64,000 nt of DNA from Bacillota bacterium (lineage in GTDB: Bacteria > Bacillota > SHA-98 > Ch115). The notes beneath the pieces are model-generated. The model saw only the letters and a list, made by a program, of their open reading frames with translations. It was not told the DNA's origin and made no database searches. Positions 17,671-28,007 of the stretch are shown piece by piece. Position 1 is the stretch's first letter, and each line of letters begins with the position of its first letter. Location of the stretch: contig JABLXA010000003.1 in assembly GCA_013178415.1 (NCBI GenBank), positions 64,815-128,814 on the forward strand, given 5' to 3'. The translations under genes were made by a program, and so were the position numbers.

Positions 17671-19620
17671 TCAAGCGGTGGGCGGGGAGGCATTCAGATA
17701 ATTCGCAACAGCCTCAGCCACTTTTCTATTCATGCCCGGGACTGTCATCAGGTCATCCAGGGCGGCAGCGCGGATACCTTCCACTGACCCAAATCTGGTG
17801 AGAAGGCGCTTGAGTCTCTTTGCCCCAACGCCAGGTATTTCCAAGAGAGAAGACTCTATTCCTTCCTTCTCTCGCAGCTTGCGGTGGTAGCTCACTGCAA
17901 ACCTGTGAGCCTCATCCCTCACACGCTGCAAGAGAAAGAGGGCCTTCGAATTTGCCGGAAGCCTGATCGGGTCAGATCGGTCAGGAAGATATATTTCCTC
18001 AAATTCCTTTGCAAGCCCAGCAATTGGAATATGATGGAATCCTGCCGAATTCAGCGCTTCCACGGCATAGCTCAGTTGTCCCTTGCCCCCATCAATCAAA
18101 ATGAGGTCGGGAAGCCTGGCAAATCCGGATTTTGGACGACCTGTTCCCCCCGATAGGTCGGCGTCAGTCATGGATGAATCTACAGCATCCACGTCAGCGG
18201 GCTCAGCCAGCCCGGCATTGGACGAAGAATTTCCTGCACATTTACGGGCACGCGCAAGGCGCCTTGTCAAGACCTCTTTCATCATAGCGAAATCATCAGG
18301 GCCTGCCACTGTCTTGATCCTAAAGCGACGGTATTCAGACCTGGCCGGCCGGCCATTCTCGAACACAACCATGGAACCCACGGCTTTTCTTCCCTGGATG
18401 TTGGATATATCATAGGCTTCTATTCTGATAGGAGGAGACGGAAGACCAATCGCAAGCTGCAGTTCCAGCACCGCCCTTTCCTCCATGCTCTGCCGCGCAG
18501 CATCCTGCCGGAGCGCGTTCTGCAAAGTTATTTCAGCATTCTCAGCCGCCATATCGACCAGCGCCTTCTTATCCCCTCTCTTGGGCACTACCAGCTTTGC
18601 GGATGACAGCCATCTAGCGATAGCTTCATGGTCTTCAACCTCATGTTGCAGCAGGATCAAAGGAGGTATCCATGAGGCGGAACCATAGTATTGTTTTATG
18701 AAAGACCCGATGATCTCTCCGTCACTCGAATCCCCCGTATTCTCCAATATGAAATGCTTGTTGCCCACGAGTTTCCCTGCCCGGACCTGGAAGACCTGCG
18801 CTATAGCGAGATCTCCCTCCCTCGCCATGGCCACGACATCTTCATCCACCGGCGAAATGGAGACCACCTTTTGCTTCTCCATTATCCTCTCAATATTGAA
18901 AATCCTGTCCCTCAGAACCGCCGCGCGCTCAAAATCCAGGAGAGTAGCAGCAGCCTGCATCTCTTTCCGCATCGAGCGAAGCAGTTCTTCTTGCCTTCCT
19001 TCCAGGAATAGGCATATCTGGTCGATCAATTGGCGATAGGCTTCCCTGGTGATATTCCCCGAACAAGGTGCAAGACACCTTCCAATGTGATGGTTCAAGC
19101 AAGGCCTGGAATTCGGACCCTGCCCTGAACTACCACCCTCCTGGATATCCCGTTTGCAGCCTCTAACCGGGAAGAACCGTTTCAAGAAAGCCAGGGTTTC
19201 CCGCAAAGCCCCGCTGTCAGTATATGGGCCGAAATACCTGGATCCGTCATCCACAACCCGTCTTGTGATGAAAATCCGAGGAAAAGGCTCGGCCATGGTC
19301 ACCTTGACATACGGATATGTCTTATCATCCCTCAAGCGAATGTTAAACCAGGGATGATGCTTCTTTATCAAGGTGTTTTCAAGGATGAGAGCCTCGACTT
19401 CTGAATCTGTCACAATATACTCGATATCGCGAATCGCAGACACCATGACCCTGGTCTTTTGAGAAAGCCCTGACGGGTCATGAAAGTACGAGCGGACCCG
19501 CGATCTCAGCGAGACCGCCTTACCTACGTAGATTATCTCGCCATTCTGGTCCTTCATAAGGTAAACTCCCGGGCGATCCGGGAGATTCTTGAGGATATCC
19601 TCGATCATGGCCTTAGACAT
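17671..19620 (-). CDS. uvrC: Excinuclease ABC subunit C
   Basis: UvrC makes both incisions in nucleotide excision repair. It has an N-terminal GIY-YIG nuclease (GVYLMKDQNGEIIYVGKA), a Cys-rich region (RPCLNHHIGRCLAPCSG), a UVR helix pair (LLDFERAAVLRDRI), the RNase H-like endonuclease (ILIDGGKGQLSYA) and C-terminal helix-hairpin-helix motifs (LLEIPGVGAKRLKRLL). Start ATG 19620 immediately follows the uvrA stop. An insert of about 35 Ser/Ala/Asp/Gly-rich residues (about 18110-18250) lies just before the DGGKGQ strand, where most UvrC proteins have a short loop. Last gene of the uvrB-uvrA-uvrC run. Confidence 0.96.
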   Translation of the reverse strand: MSKAMIEDILKNLPDRPGVYLMKDQNGEIIYVGKAVSLRSRVRSYFHDPSGLSQKTRVMVSAIRDIEYIVTDSEVEALILENTLIKKHHPWFNIRLRDDKTYPYVKVTMAEPFPRIFITRRVVDDGSRYFGPYTDSGALRETLAFLKRFFPVRGCKRDIQEGGSSGQGPNSRPCLNHHIGRCLAPCSGNITREAYRQLIDQICLFLEGRQEELLRSMRKEMQAAATLLDFERAAVLRDRIFNIERIMEKQKVVSISPVDEDVVAMAREGDLAIAQVFQVRAGKLVGNKHFILENTGDSSDGEIIGSFIKQYYGSASWIPPLILLQHEVEDHEAIARWLSSAKLVVPKRGDKKALVDMAAENAEITLQNALRQDAARQSMEERAVLELQLAIGLPSPPIRIEAYDISNIQGRKAVGSMVVFENGRPARSEYRRFRIKTVAGPDDFAMMKEVLTRRLARARKCAGNSSSNAGLAEPADVDAVDSSMTDADLSGGTGRPKSGFARLPDLILIDGGKGQLSYAVEALNSAGFHHIPIAGLAKEFEEIYLPDRSDPIRLPANSKALFLLQRVRDEAHRFAVSYHRKLREKEGIESSLLEIPGVGAKRLKRLLTRFGSVEGIRAAALDDLMTVPGMNRKVAEAVANYLNASPPTA

Positions 19621-22494
19621 CTATCTCCCAGCACAATATAATCTCGCTTCATCGCCTTGTTCTTCGAGATGAAGCATCTGCCTCAAAAACTGGCCTGTAT
19701 ATGACTCAGGAACCATGGCGACCTCTTCTGGTGTGCCGGTCGCGACCACTGTTCCTCCCCGTTCTCCGCCTTCAGGCCCCAGGTCGATGATATAATCAGC
19801 CGTCTTTATCACATCCAGATTATGCTCGATGACGACCACTGTGTCACCTGCATCAACCAGTCGCTGGAGGACCCCCAGGAGCTTTTCCACATCAGCGAAA
19901 TGCAGGCCTGTTGTAGGTTCATCGAGGATATAAAGAGTCCTCCCGTTGCTCCTCCTTGAAAGCTCAGTTGCGAGCTTTACCCTCTGGGCCTCTCCTCCCG
20001 ATAGAGTCGTGGCAGGCTGGCCCAGCTTTATATATCCAAGCCCGACATCATTCAATGTCGCTAGCTTGCGCTGGATTTTTGGGATATTGCGGAAGAACTC
20101 AAGCGCTTCCTCAACCCTCATATCCAGGACTTCCGCGATATTCTTGCCTTTATACCTTACTTCAAGAGTCTCCCGGTTATATCTCTTCCCCTTACAGACA
20201 TCGCATGGGACATAGACATCCGGGAGGAAATGCATCTCTATCTTTATGATACCATCACCATGGCATGCCTCGCATCTTCCGCCTTTGACATTGAAGCTAA
20301 AACGTCCAGCTGTATATCCCCTGATCTTGGCCTCAGGGGTCTGGGCAAAGGTCTCCCTGATAGGATCAAAGGCCCCGGTATAAGTGGCTGGATTGGATCT
20401 GGGAGTCCTCCCTATCGGGGACTGGTCAACATCTATCACCCTATCAAGATGCTCAAGGCCAAGGATCGTATCGTGCTGGCCAGCCTTGGCGGTGGCTCCA
20501 TTCAAATCATGAGCTAGCTTCCGGTAAAGGATTTCATTCACAAGGGTGCTCTTTCCCGAACCGGAGACTCCGGTAACGCACACAAAAACGCCCAAAGGTA
20601 TGTCAACATTTATGTTCTTGAGATTATGCTCCCGTGCTCCTACGATCCTGAGCCAATTGCCAGTGGGGGCCCTCCTCCGCGAAGGGACCGCTATCTGCCT
20701 CTTCCCGCTCAAATACTGACCAGTTATGGACTCCGGACATTTCATGATCTCATCTACAGTGCCGGCAGCAACGACCTTCCCGCCTTCGCTGCCTGCCCCG
20801 GGTCCAATATCGATCACGTAGTCACTAGAACGAATCGTCTCTTCATCATGCTCAACCACTATGACCGTGTTCCCCAGGTCCCGCAAGCGCAACAGGGTAT
20901 TGATCAATCTCCGGTTGTCCCTCTGATGCAGGCCTATACTTGGTTCGTCTAGAATATACAGGACGCCGACGAGGCTCGAGCCGATCTGGGTTGCCAGCCT
21001 TATGCGCTGCGCCTCTCCCCCCGCGAGGGTTCCAGCGGTCCTGTCAAGGGTCAGGTAATCCAACCCCACATCCACCAAGAATCCCAGACGTTCCCGGATT
21101 TCCTTCAATATCTGACGGGCAATTAGCTCCTCCCGTGGAGTCAATTTCAGACTGACAAAGAAATCTCTAGCATCTACAACGGTCATCCGTGTTACATCAA
21201 TGATAGATTTTCCTGCTATGGTCACAGCCAGGCTCTCAGGCTTAAGTCTCGCCCCATTGCACGCAGGGCAGGGCCTGGATCCCATGAATTGCTCGATTTC
21301 CTCCCGAGCCTGGTCCGACTGCACCTCCCGGTATTTACGCTCAAGGTAGGGAATGACACCTTCATAGGTGGTTTCATACCACCGATATTCGCCCTCAAAG
21401 TTGTGATAGCGGAACCTAAACCTGCGATCGCCAGCGCCATGCAGCAGGATGTGGCGTTCTTCTTGTGACAGCTTGCCAAGGGGTTTCTTCATATCTATGC
21501 CAAATTCCCGGCATACCGCATCAACACGAGCAGCGAAGAAGTCGCTGCGCGTGCCATTCCACGATCCCCGCCATGGAACTATTCCCCCATCTTCGATGGA
21601 ACGGGCATAGTCGAGGACCAGCTCAGGGTCCATCTCCCATTTACTTCCCAACCCCGCACAAACGGGGCAGGCCCCATAAGGACTATTAAATGAGAACATC
21701 CTGGGCGCAAGTTCTTCAAAGCTGATTCCGCAATCCGGACAGGCGAACTTCTCGCTGAATACAAGATCCTGGTCAGGGAGGCTGATTATGGCGATCCCGT
21801 CCCCCAGCTTCATGGCCGTTTCCACCGAATCCGCAAGCCGCGCCTCTACCTCGGGCCGCACTATCAACCTGTCCACCACAGCCTCGATCGTGTGTATCTT
21901 ATAGCGCTCAAGGTTTATATCCTCTGAAAGCTCATGAATCTCGCCATTGATGCGGACTCTGACAAACCCCTGCTTGCGGATGTCTTCAAGGACTTTCTTA
22001 TGTTCGCCCTTTTTCCCCCTGATGATGGGAGCGAGCACTTGTATCCGAGTCCCCTGAGGAAGCGATAGGACCTGGTCTACCACCTGTTCCGGGGTTTGCT
22101 GCGCGATGGGCCTGCCGCATTTGTGGCAATGGGGCTGCCCTATGCGAGCGAAAAGCAATCGCAGGTAGTCATATATTTCTGTGACTGTTCCCACCGTTGA
22201 CCGCGGGTTGCGGCTCCCGCTCTTCTGATCAATGGAAATCGCCGGCGAAAGCCCCTCAATATAGTCGACATCTGGCTTGTCCATCTGGCCCAGAAACTGC
22301 CGGGCATATGACGACAAAGATTCCACATAGCGTCTCTGGCCCTCAGCGTAGATAGTATCAAAGGCAAGAGACGACTTGCCCGACCCGCTGACCCCTGTGA
22401 TTACCACAAGCTTGTTCCTGGGGATCTCCAAATCGATGTTTTTTAGATTGTGCTGTCGCGCCCCTCGAATAATCAATTTCTCTTTGCTCATCAT
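19621..22494 (-). CDS. uvrA: Excinuclease ABC subunit A
   Basis: Damage-recognising ABC-type ATPase of nucleotide excision repair, 957 residues. Two ABC modules are visible. The first has [20 protein letters not shown], the CHKCG and CPDCG zinc sites and the signature [16 protein letters not shown]. The second has [29 protein letters not shown] zinc ligands, [15 protein letters not shown] and [10 protein letters not shown]. An AAGGAG-type SD precedes ATG 22494 or 22491. The gene directly abuts uvrC, and 15 bp separate it from uvrB. Confidence 0.97.
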   Translation of the reverse strand: MMSKEKLIIRGARQHNLKNIDLEIPRNKLVVITGVSGSGKSSLAFDTIYAEGQRRYVESLSSYARQFLGQMDKPDVDYIEGLSPAISIDQKSGSRNPRSTVGTVTEIYDYLRLLFARIGQPHCHKCGRPIAQQTPEQVVDQVLSLPQGTRIQVLAPIIRGKKGEHKKVLEDIRKQGFVRVRINGEIHELSEDINLERYKIHTIEAVVDRLIVRPEVEARLADSVETAMKLGDGIAIISLPDQDLVFSEKFACPDCGISFEELAPRMFSFNSPYGACPVCAGLGSKWEMDPELVLDYARSIEDGGIVPWRGSWNGTRSDFFAARVDAVCREFGIDMKKPLGKLSQEERHILLHGAGDRRFRFRYHNFEGEYRWYETTYEGVIPYLERKYREVQSDQAREEIEQFMGSRPCPACNGARLKPESLAVTIAGKSIIDVTRMTVVDARDFFVSLKLTPREELIARQILKEIRERLGFLVDVGLDYLTLDRTAGTLAGGEAQRIRLATQIGSSLVGVLYILDEPSIGLHQRDNRRLINTLLRLRDLGNTVIVVEHDEETIRSSDYVIDIGPGAGSEGGKVVAAGTVDEIMKCPESITGQYLSGKRQIAVPSRRRAPTGNWLRIVGAREHNLKNINVDIPLGVFVCVTGVSGSGKSTLVNEILYRKLAHDLNGATAKAGQHDTILGLEHLDRVIDVDQSPIGRTPRSNPATYTGAFDPIRETFAQTPEAKIRGYTAGRFSFNVKGGRCEACHGDGIIKIEMHFLPDVYVPCDVCKGKRYNRETLEVRYKGKNIAEVLDMRVEEALEFFRNIPKIQRKLATLNDVGLGYIKLGQPATTLSGGEAQRVKLATELSRRSNGRTLYILDEPTTGLHFADVEKLLGVLQRLVDAGDTVVVIEHNLDVIKTADYIIDLGPEGGERGGTVVATGTPEEVAMVPESYTGQFLRQMLHLEEQGDEARLYCAGR

Positions 22495-22509
22495 CTGCTC
22501 CTTGCGATT

Positions 22510-24564
22510 CTACTGCAGCAGCCTGTTGCGAAGCTCGCGAATTTGATCTCGTATCTCCGCGGCCCTTTCAAATTCCAGGGCCTCAGCAGCCTTCCGCATT
22601 TCGGATTCCAAGTCCTTGATGTATTTGGAAAGCTGCTTATCAGTGAGGTTCTCGGGTACCTCAACCGGTTTCTTGGCCTCACCAGGCTCTTCCTCTGCGC
22701 CCCCGGTGAACTTCGACATATCGAATATCGCTTTGCGTATAGTCTCAGGCGTGATATTGTGTTCTTCATTATACCTTATTTGAATGCGCCTGCGTCTTTC
22801 GGTCTCGTCAATAGCCCGGCGCATGGATTGGGTTATGACATCAGCGTACATTATAACCGTTCCATCAACATTTCGTGCAGCGCGCCCTATGGTCTGAATG
22901 AGCGAAGTCTCAGAGCGCAGGTACCCCTCTTTATCTGCATCAAGAATCGCTACTAGAGAAACCTCAGGAAGGTCCAACCCTTCCCTCAATAGGTTTATTC
23001 CCACAAGCACGTCGAATCTGCCCAACCTCAGATCCCTCAGGATCTGAACCCTTTCGATGGTCTCGATATCCGAATGCAGATAGCGAACCTTGACTCCCAC
23101 CTCGGCCAGATAGTCAGTAAGATCCTCCGCCATTTTCTTTGTCAGTGTAGTGACGAGGACCCTCTGGCCTCTATCAGTTCGCATCCTTATTTCCTTCAAA
23201 AGATCATCGATCTGGCCCTTGGTAGGCCGCACCTCCACTTTCGGATCCACCAGGCCGGTAGGCCTGATGATCTGCTCTACGATCCTGTGACTCACCGATA
23301 ATTCGTAGGGCCCAGGAGTCGCTGACACGAAAATGACCTGGTTTATATGCCTCTCAAATTCCTCAAATCGAAGAGGCCGATTATCGAAAGCGGATGGGAG
23401 CCTGAAACCATATTCGACCAGACTTTCCTTGCGCGAACGGTCTCCTGCGTACATAGCGTGCAATTGGGGAATCGTGACGTGCGACTCATCTACGAACATG
23501 AGAAAATCCTCCGGGAAATAATCGAGCAAGGTAGCCGGGGGCTCGCCGGGCGCCCTGCCGGTCAAGTGCCTCGAGTAGTTCTCGATTCCCTGGCAATACC
23601 CTACCTCCTGAAGCATCTCCAGGTCATACCTTGTCCGCATTTCAAGCCTCTGAGCCTCAAGGAGTTTCTCCTGGTCTTTCAATTCCTTTAACCGCTCCTC
23701 GAGCTCCGCCTCGATCCCAGCAATGGCCCGCTTCATTTTCTCGTCAGAGGTTATAAAATGTGTGGCCGGGAAGATGGTCACGCGGTCGAGCCTGTGCAGC
23801 ACCCTGCCAGTAATGATGTCAGCCTCAACTATACGATCAATTTCATCTCCGAAAAATTCTATTCGTATGGAATTCTCCCCATATGCCGGGATGATCTCAA
23901 CGGTATCTCCTCGAACCCGGAAGGTGCCGCGCACAAAGCCAATGTCATTCCTGGCATAGTGGATTCTAACCAGGTCCCGCAAGAGCTGGTCACGATCAAG
24001 TATGTCCCCTGCCGCTACAGATACAGTCATATTCTGGTAATCCTCAGGAGAACCCAAACCATATATGCAAGATACGCTAGCCACTATGATGACATCACGC
24101 CGCTCCAGCAAAGCGCTTGTGGCGGCATGCCTCAGACGGTCCAGCTCATCATTGATGGATGCGTCTTTCTCGATATAGGTATCTGTATGTGGGATATAGG
24201 CCTCGGGCTGATAGTAATCATAGTAGCTGACGAAATATTCTACAGCATTCTCCGGGAAAAACTCCTTGAACTCACTGCACAGCTGGGCCGCCAGGGTCTT
24301 ATTATGAGCTATCACAAGAGTTGGCCTCTGCACAGCCTCGATTACCCCGGCCATGGTAAATGTCTTGCCGGTACCCGTAGCGCCCAGCAGCACCTGAAAC
24401 CGCTCCCCGGCCTTCAGACCCTCGACAAGCTCAGCAATAGCCTTAGGCTGGTCCCCTTTGGGTGTGAATTTTGAGACTAGCTTAAATCGATTCTGAGCGC
24501 TCCTGCGGCGAGGCAGGGTGACTCTTTCTTGTGCAAATTCCCCTATCTGACCCGCGGCCTTCAT
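22510..24564 (-). CDS. uvrB: Excinuclease ABC subunit B
   Basis: Helicase-like DNA damage verification subunit that bridges UvrA and UvrC. Walker A is [13 protein letters not shown]. The damage-verifying beta-hairpin region ([20 protein letters not shown]), helicase motifs ([37 protein letters not shown]) and a C-terminal UVR motif ([14 protein letters not shown]) are all present. 684 residues with an N-terminal extension of about 25 basic residues before the conserved [11 protein letters not shown]. It is first in the uvrBAC run and has a promoter-like pair at 24605-24633. Confidence 0.97.
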   Translation of the reverse strand: MKAAGQIGEFAQERVTLPRRRSAQNRFKLVSKFTPKGDQPKAIAELVEGLKAGERFQVLLGATGTGKTFTMAGVIEAVQRPTLVIAHNKTLAAQLCSEFKEFFPENAVEYFVSYYDYYQPEAYIPHTDTYIEKDASINDELDRLRHAATSALLERRDVIIVASVSCIYGLGSPEDYQNMTVSVAAGDILDRDQLLRDLVRIHYARNDIGFVRGTFRVRGDTVEIIPAYGENSIRIEFFGDEIDRIVEADIITGRVLHRLDRVTIFPATHFITSDEKMKRAIAGIEAELEERLKELKDQEKLLEAQRLEMRTRYDLEMLQEVGYCQGIENYSRHLTGRAPGEPPATLLDYFPEDFLMFVDESHVTIPQLHAMYAGDRSRKESLVEYGFRLPSAFDNRPLRFEEFERHINQVIFVSATPGPYELSVSHRIVEQIIRPTGLVDPKVEVRPTKGQIDDLLKEIRMRTDRGQRVLVTTLTKKMAEDLTDYLAEVGVKVRYLHSDIETIERVQILRDLRLGRFDVLVGINLLREGLDLPEVSLVAILDADKEGYLRSETSLIQTIGRAARNVDGTVIMYADVITQSMRRAIDETERRRRIQIRYNEEHNITPETIRKAIFDMSKFTGGAEEEPGEAKKPVEVPENLTDKQLSKYIKDLESEMRKAAEALEFERAAEIRDQIRELRNRLLQ

Positions 24565-24604
24565 GTCTGTCCTCCAAATTTAAAAGCAAAATAGCCCATG
24601 ATTA

Positions 24605-24633
24605 AGGATACCACTATAGATCCGCGGGTTCAA
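24605..24633 (-). promoter_or_regulatory. Putative uvrB promoter
   Basis: On the reverse strand, TTGAAC (24633-24628) and TATCCT (24610-24605) are 17 bp apart, about 40 nt upstream of uvrB. No LexA/SOS-box palindrome was identified next to it. Confidence 0.4.
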
Positions 24634-24769
24634 GATCAAGGAGAAACACAGCTGAACATCTGATATAAGGCACCACTATATGGAATAGGGTGGTTGGCTG
24701 AGAATCTGCTTAGATGCGGCCTTCAGGTCTTGGTCACCCAACTGGTCAGGATAAACTAAGTATGATAAA

Positions 24770-24931
24770 ATGATCCCGAGATTGCGAAATATACCCAAAC
24801 TGGGGGCACAGGAGATGGATGAGCCCATATTACTTGATAAGGAGGCGATCCGGGCAGCGACATTAATTCTCGATTATGTCCGGGCGATGAAGGAGGTGTT
24901 AATTAAGGATGCACAAGGTGCTCAAGAATAG
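24770..24931 (+). CDS. Small ORF upstream of the MNT nucleotidyltransferase
   Basis: A 53-codon frame from ATG 24770 to TAG 24931. The C-terminal part (residues about 20-45, including ILLDKEAIRAATLILDYVRA) looks helical and ends in acidic/Gln residues. It overlaps the nucleotidyltransferase start by 23 bp, so its translation would carry ribosomes to that start. I recognise no family. It could be a small partner or antitoxin-like peptide, a leader for coupling, or not a gene. TTGGTC-N16-TAAACT upstream is a weak promoter candidate. Confidence 0.45.
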   Translation: MIPRLRNIPKLGAQEMDEPILLDKEAIRAATLILDYVRAMKEVLIKDAQGAQE

Positions 24932-25313
24932 AATGAACCAGCGCGAGGAATTGATTGAATCAGCACGGAAATACATAGAAACGATTAGCGGGAAGATTGG
25001 TCCACTTTGCGCCGTCTTGATCGGGTCCGTGGCCAGAGGGGATTTTAATTTGCATAGCGACATCGACATTCTTGTCATCTCCGACCAGCTCCCGTCCCAT
25101 CCCCTTGAACGTTCAAGATTCCTATATCGTTATGCCATACCACTCCTTGATGTTAAAGGTTACCTCCCGTCCGAGGTTGCTCTTCTCAAGGCACGCCGTA
25201 ATCCCCTAATACTTGACGCGTTAGCCCATGGCATTCCCCTCGCCGATAATGGCTTCTGGCGCGGCATTACATCGGGGATTGATGGGGCAGGCACCCATAA
25301 ACTTACACAATAA
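24909..25313 (+). CDS. MNT-type nucleotidyltransferase-domain protein
   Basis: Minimal nucleotidyltransferase of the DNA polymerase-beta superfamily. The catalytic motif GSVARGDFNLHSDIDILV has the GS...DxD arrangement of active enzymes. About 134 residues with a divergent C-terminus. Members of this family often act as the antitoxin partner in HEPN/MNT modules by AMPylating the HEPN toxin. No HEPN gene is visible next to it, only the 53-codon ORF upstream. ATG 24909 follows AAGGAGGTG; ATG 24933 is an alternative. It is flanked by housekeeping genes of opposite direction and may be a recent insertion. Confidence 0.8.
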   Translation: MHKVLKNRMNQREELIESARKYIETISGKIGPLCAVLIGSVARGDFNLHSDIDILVISDQLPSHPLERSRFLYRYAIPLLDVKGYLPSEVALLKARRNPLILDALAHGIPLADNGFWRGITSGIDGAGTHKLTQ

Positions 25314-25314
25314 A

Positions 25315-25342
25315 TGGCGGAGAGCTTCATTTCCTTCCGCCA
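25315..25342 (-). terminator. Hairpin at the end of the MinJ-like gene
   Basis: TGGCGGA (25315-25321) pairs with TCCGCCA (25336-25342), 7 bp with a 14-nt loop, overlapping the last codons of the PDZ gene. On the reverse strand it is followed by a modest T-rich stretch. It sits between convergent genes. Confidence 0.45.
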
Positions 25343-26589
25343 CGAATGCGATCTATGAGCCTCTTCAAAATCCCATCCGGCATGACTTCCATATAAAAGG
25401 TCTCGTCCGGCTCGGGGACAAAGACTATCCCGAGCTTTTCGATATCCGCGGGGAGGATCTTTGTGACTCTCTTTTCTGACCCATCAGGGCCACGGTGGAT
25501 AGCTTCGATGTAATAGTGGGGAACAGGATCTCCCATTACCTTCATTATATCGGAGCTTGAGTCTACCCTTTCTCCATTGATGGACAGAATGATATCTCCT
25601 GGAGCAAAGCCTACCCTGGATGCAGGCAATCCCGGCACCACATCTAGGATCCTCACGCCCCTCACTGGCTGCGAAAAGAGCGGGGCTCTACCGAATTCCA
25701 TACGCCTTCCCACCTGGATTACAGCCTCATGTCCCAGCGGAGAGAATATAGCTGCGGCGTACTTCAATAGAGGATATTTTACAGAAGCCACCGCAAGGCA
25801 TAGAAGGATGAGGCTGAATAAGAGAAGATGAAAAGACGTAATCCTGCTCCGCTCGCCAGGCATGCGCGCGAGGGCGATATCCCCATATCCCAGGGCTGCA
25901 GGCAAGGCGAACATCGCATAGACCAATTCGTGTCCAGAAGGGACCGAGATCGTGGACTTTATCAACGGCCACCAGTCGGGCATCTTGATCATATCCCGCG
26001 CCATATCCTGAAGCTGTGCCAATTCGGGGGGCAAGACCATCATGGCGACTATAGGCACGGGCCAAAATCTCTGGAGCGCGAACCCTCCCATAATTTGGCC
26101 CTTTTTATCCTTCAGGAAGACAGGCACCTTATTTTCATCCCCGCCAAGCCAGATCAATATGCTTTCGATCATATGCAGCACAGCAACCAATGCCATGAGT
26201 TCCGGCACGCCTATCTTGGGGAGGCCAAAGACGAGGTTTGAAAGGGCTACGATGCCGCCGGCATAGGAGAAACAAAGAAATCGTACATCCACTAGCATGA
26301 GGAATATGGCTAATGGCCAGACATATGAGATACCTGCGCCAGTCAGCGTTACTCCAAGGAGAATGAAAATGAAACTGCCTATGATCCCTCCTGCAAACCC
26401 GTAAATAAGGGAGGAAATTGTCATTCTCATGGGTGATATAGAGGTAATTCCTAGCATCCTCTCCTGTAATTTCGCGACACGAGCATACTGCATCCCCACG
26501 AGAAAGATGACAATCCAGAAAAAGTAATTAAAGATTACGCTTGGCAGCACCATGAACATTGCCAGCAGGATCTTTCCAAAGGGAAACAT
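25327..26589 (-). CDS. Polytopic membrane protein with C-terminal PDZ domain, MinJ-like
   Basis: 420 residues. The first 300 or so form about eight hydrophobic helices with short loops. A PDZ domain follows (about 310-400) with VRGVRILDVVPGLPASRVGF, APGDIILSINGERV and a carboxylate-binding-type start. In Bacillus the order ftsE-ftsX-ctpB-minJ is conserved. Here the same order ftsE, ftsX, (EnvC-like), CtpA/B, PDZ-membrane protein supports a MinJ-like division-site or envelope-scaffold role. It is 20 bp after the S41 protease gene. Function is inferred from architecture and synteny, not from residue-level identity. Confidence 0.72.
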   Translation of the reverse strand: MFPFGKILLAMFMVLPSVIFNYFFWIVIFLVGMQYARVAKLQERMLGITSISPMRMTISSLIYGFAGGIIGSFIFILLGVTLTGAGISYVWPLAIFLMLVDVRFLCFSYAGGIVALSNLVFGLPKIGVPELMALVAVLHMIESILIWLGGDENKVPVFLKDKKGQIMGGFALQRFWPVPIVAMMVLPPELAQLQDMARDMIKMPDWWPLIKSTISVPSGHELVYAMFALPAALGYGDIALARMPGERSRITSFHLLLFSLILLCLAVASVKYPLLKYAAAIFSPLGHEAVIQVGRRMEFGRAPLFSQPVRGVRILDVVPGLPASRVGFAPGDIILSINGERVDSSSDIMKVMGDPVPHYYIEAIHRGPDGSEKRVTKILPADIEKLGIVFVPEPDETFYMEVMPDGILKRLIDRIRGGRK

Positions 26590-26609
26590 TCAAGAGCCAG
26601 ACCAGCGAT

Positions 26610-27953
26610 CTATGCCGCGGGCCTAGACTTGGTCACCCCCTTATGTCCCGCCTCGATCTTCTTGAGGTGAGGCTGCTTTTCGCGTTCCTCCTGGATCTTC
26701 TTGAGGAGGACCTGCTTTGCCTTTTCGAGTTGCGTATCTTTGATCTGTTTCGGAGTGGATGAACCCCCTGAATCCGACGACTTATCTGGGACCGGCAGCT
26801 CAACATAAATATCAGGCTTGAGCCCGGTGCCGTGAATCGACCTGCCTAAAGGGGTAAGATAACGCTGCACTGTTATGGTCAATCCAGAACCGTCACTTAA
26901 TGGCTGGATTATCTGAACCACTCCTTTGCCAAAGGTTTTGGTGCCCACCAGATCGGCGACCTTCAGATCCTGCAGGGCGCCGCTCAGGATCTCAGATGCG
27001 CTTGCCGAATATTCATTTACCAACACCACCATGGGGAGGGAAAATCGTTTGCCAGGGCCTGCATAGGTCGTCTGTTTCAAACCATCCCTATCTATTGTAT
27101 GCACTATCGGCTTTCCTTCGGGAATGAACATCTGCGCTATTTGCACTGCCAACTCAAGGAGCCCGCCGCCATTGAATCGAAGGTCAAGTATCAAGCCCTG
27201 CATACCTTCCTTCTCCAGCTTTTCGATGGCACTTCGCATTTCCGCGGCTGTATCTTTTCCTTCAAAGTTGGCCAAAATCACATATCCTATCTTATTGTCC
27301 AGCATCTTGGCTTCGACCGGTGGAGGAGCCTTGACAGTGTCGCGTATGATTTTAAATGTAAGTGTTCCTTTTTCGCCCTTTCGTTCAACGCCAAGAATCA
27401 CCTGCGTGCCCTTCTTGCCTCTCATCAAGCTTACTGCATAGTCAAGGGCCATGTCTTTTGTTGATTTTCCATCGATCGTGACTATATGATCCCCGGGTTT
27501 TAGCCCTGCCTTATACCCTGGAGTGCCTTCGAGAGGGGCGATCACCGTCAGCATATTGTCACGCAGTCCCACAGTAATACCTATACCGTCAAACTCTCCC
27601 TTCGCATCCTCCAATAAAGTCAGGAATTCTCGCGGATTCATGTATCGAGTATAGGGATCTCCTAGCGTCGCCAGCATTTCAGGAATGGAATGGTTCTTTA
27701 GATATGCCTTGACCAACTTGCCGGTGTCAACCTTATCGATATAGTACCGCTCCAGACTCAGGATCACCTCGATAGCTGTGGCATCAGAGGCCCGTCCCTG
27801 CTGGTTTTCAGCATTTTCCTTGGGCGCATGGGATTCTCCAGCCATAGTAGCTTTTAGAGAGGGAAGAGCAATACAAAGAATGACGATCACTATTGCTAGG
27901 GCCATGAGGCGAAAGCGTCTTTTCCGCCCGACCATCTTATCAACCAGGTTCAT
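26610..27953 (-). CDS. S41 family carboxy-terminal processing peptidase (CtpA/CtpB type)
   Basis: Membrane-anchored serine protease exposed on the outer side of the inner membrane. It has an N-terminal signal-anchor (basic RKRRFRLMAL followed by IVIVILCIALPSL). A PDZ domain follows with GIGITVGLRDN and LKPGDHIVTIDGKSTKDM. The S41 catalytic core has LDLRFNGGG, the nucleophile region NEYSASASEILSGAL and the Lys in GTKTFGKGVVQ. The C-terminus is Lys/Glu-rich. ATG 27953 is chosen; GTG 27968 and TTG 27965 sit on or next to the AAAGG SD. In Bacillus CtpB cleaves SpoIVFA in the sigma-K checkpoint and lies beside ftsEX. A sporulation role here is plausible but inferred. Confidence 0.9.
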   Translation of the reverse strand: MNLVDKMVGRKRRFRLMALAIVIVILCIALPSLKATMAGESHAPKENAENQQGRASDATAIEVILSLERYYIDKVDTGKLVKAYLKNHSIPEMLATLGDPYTRYMNPREFLTLLEDAKGEFDGIGITVGLRDNMLTVIAPLEGTPGYKAGLKPGDHIVTIDGKSTKDMALDYAVSLMRGKKGTQVILGVERKGEKGTLTFKIIRDTVKAPPPVEAKMLDNKIGYVILANFEGKDTAAEMRSAIEKLEKEGMQGLILDLRFNGGGLLELAVQIAQMFIPEGKPIVHTIDRDGLKQTTYAGPGKRFSLPMVVLVNEYSASASEILSGALQDLKVADLVGTKTFGKGVVQIIQPLSDGSGLTITVQRYLTPLGRSIHGTGLKPDIYVELPVPDKSSDSGGSSTPKQIKDTQLEKAKQVLLKKIQEEREKQPHLKKIEAGHKGVTKSRPAA

Positions 27954-28007
27954 TATTGCGGTCAACACCTTTCAAACTTGACTACCGCGGCAGCCATTTC
28001 GTTTTCT

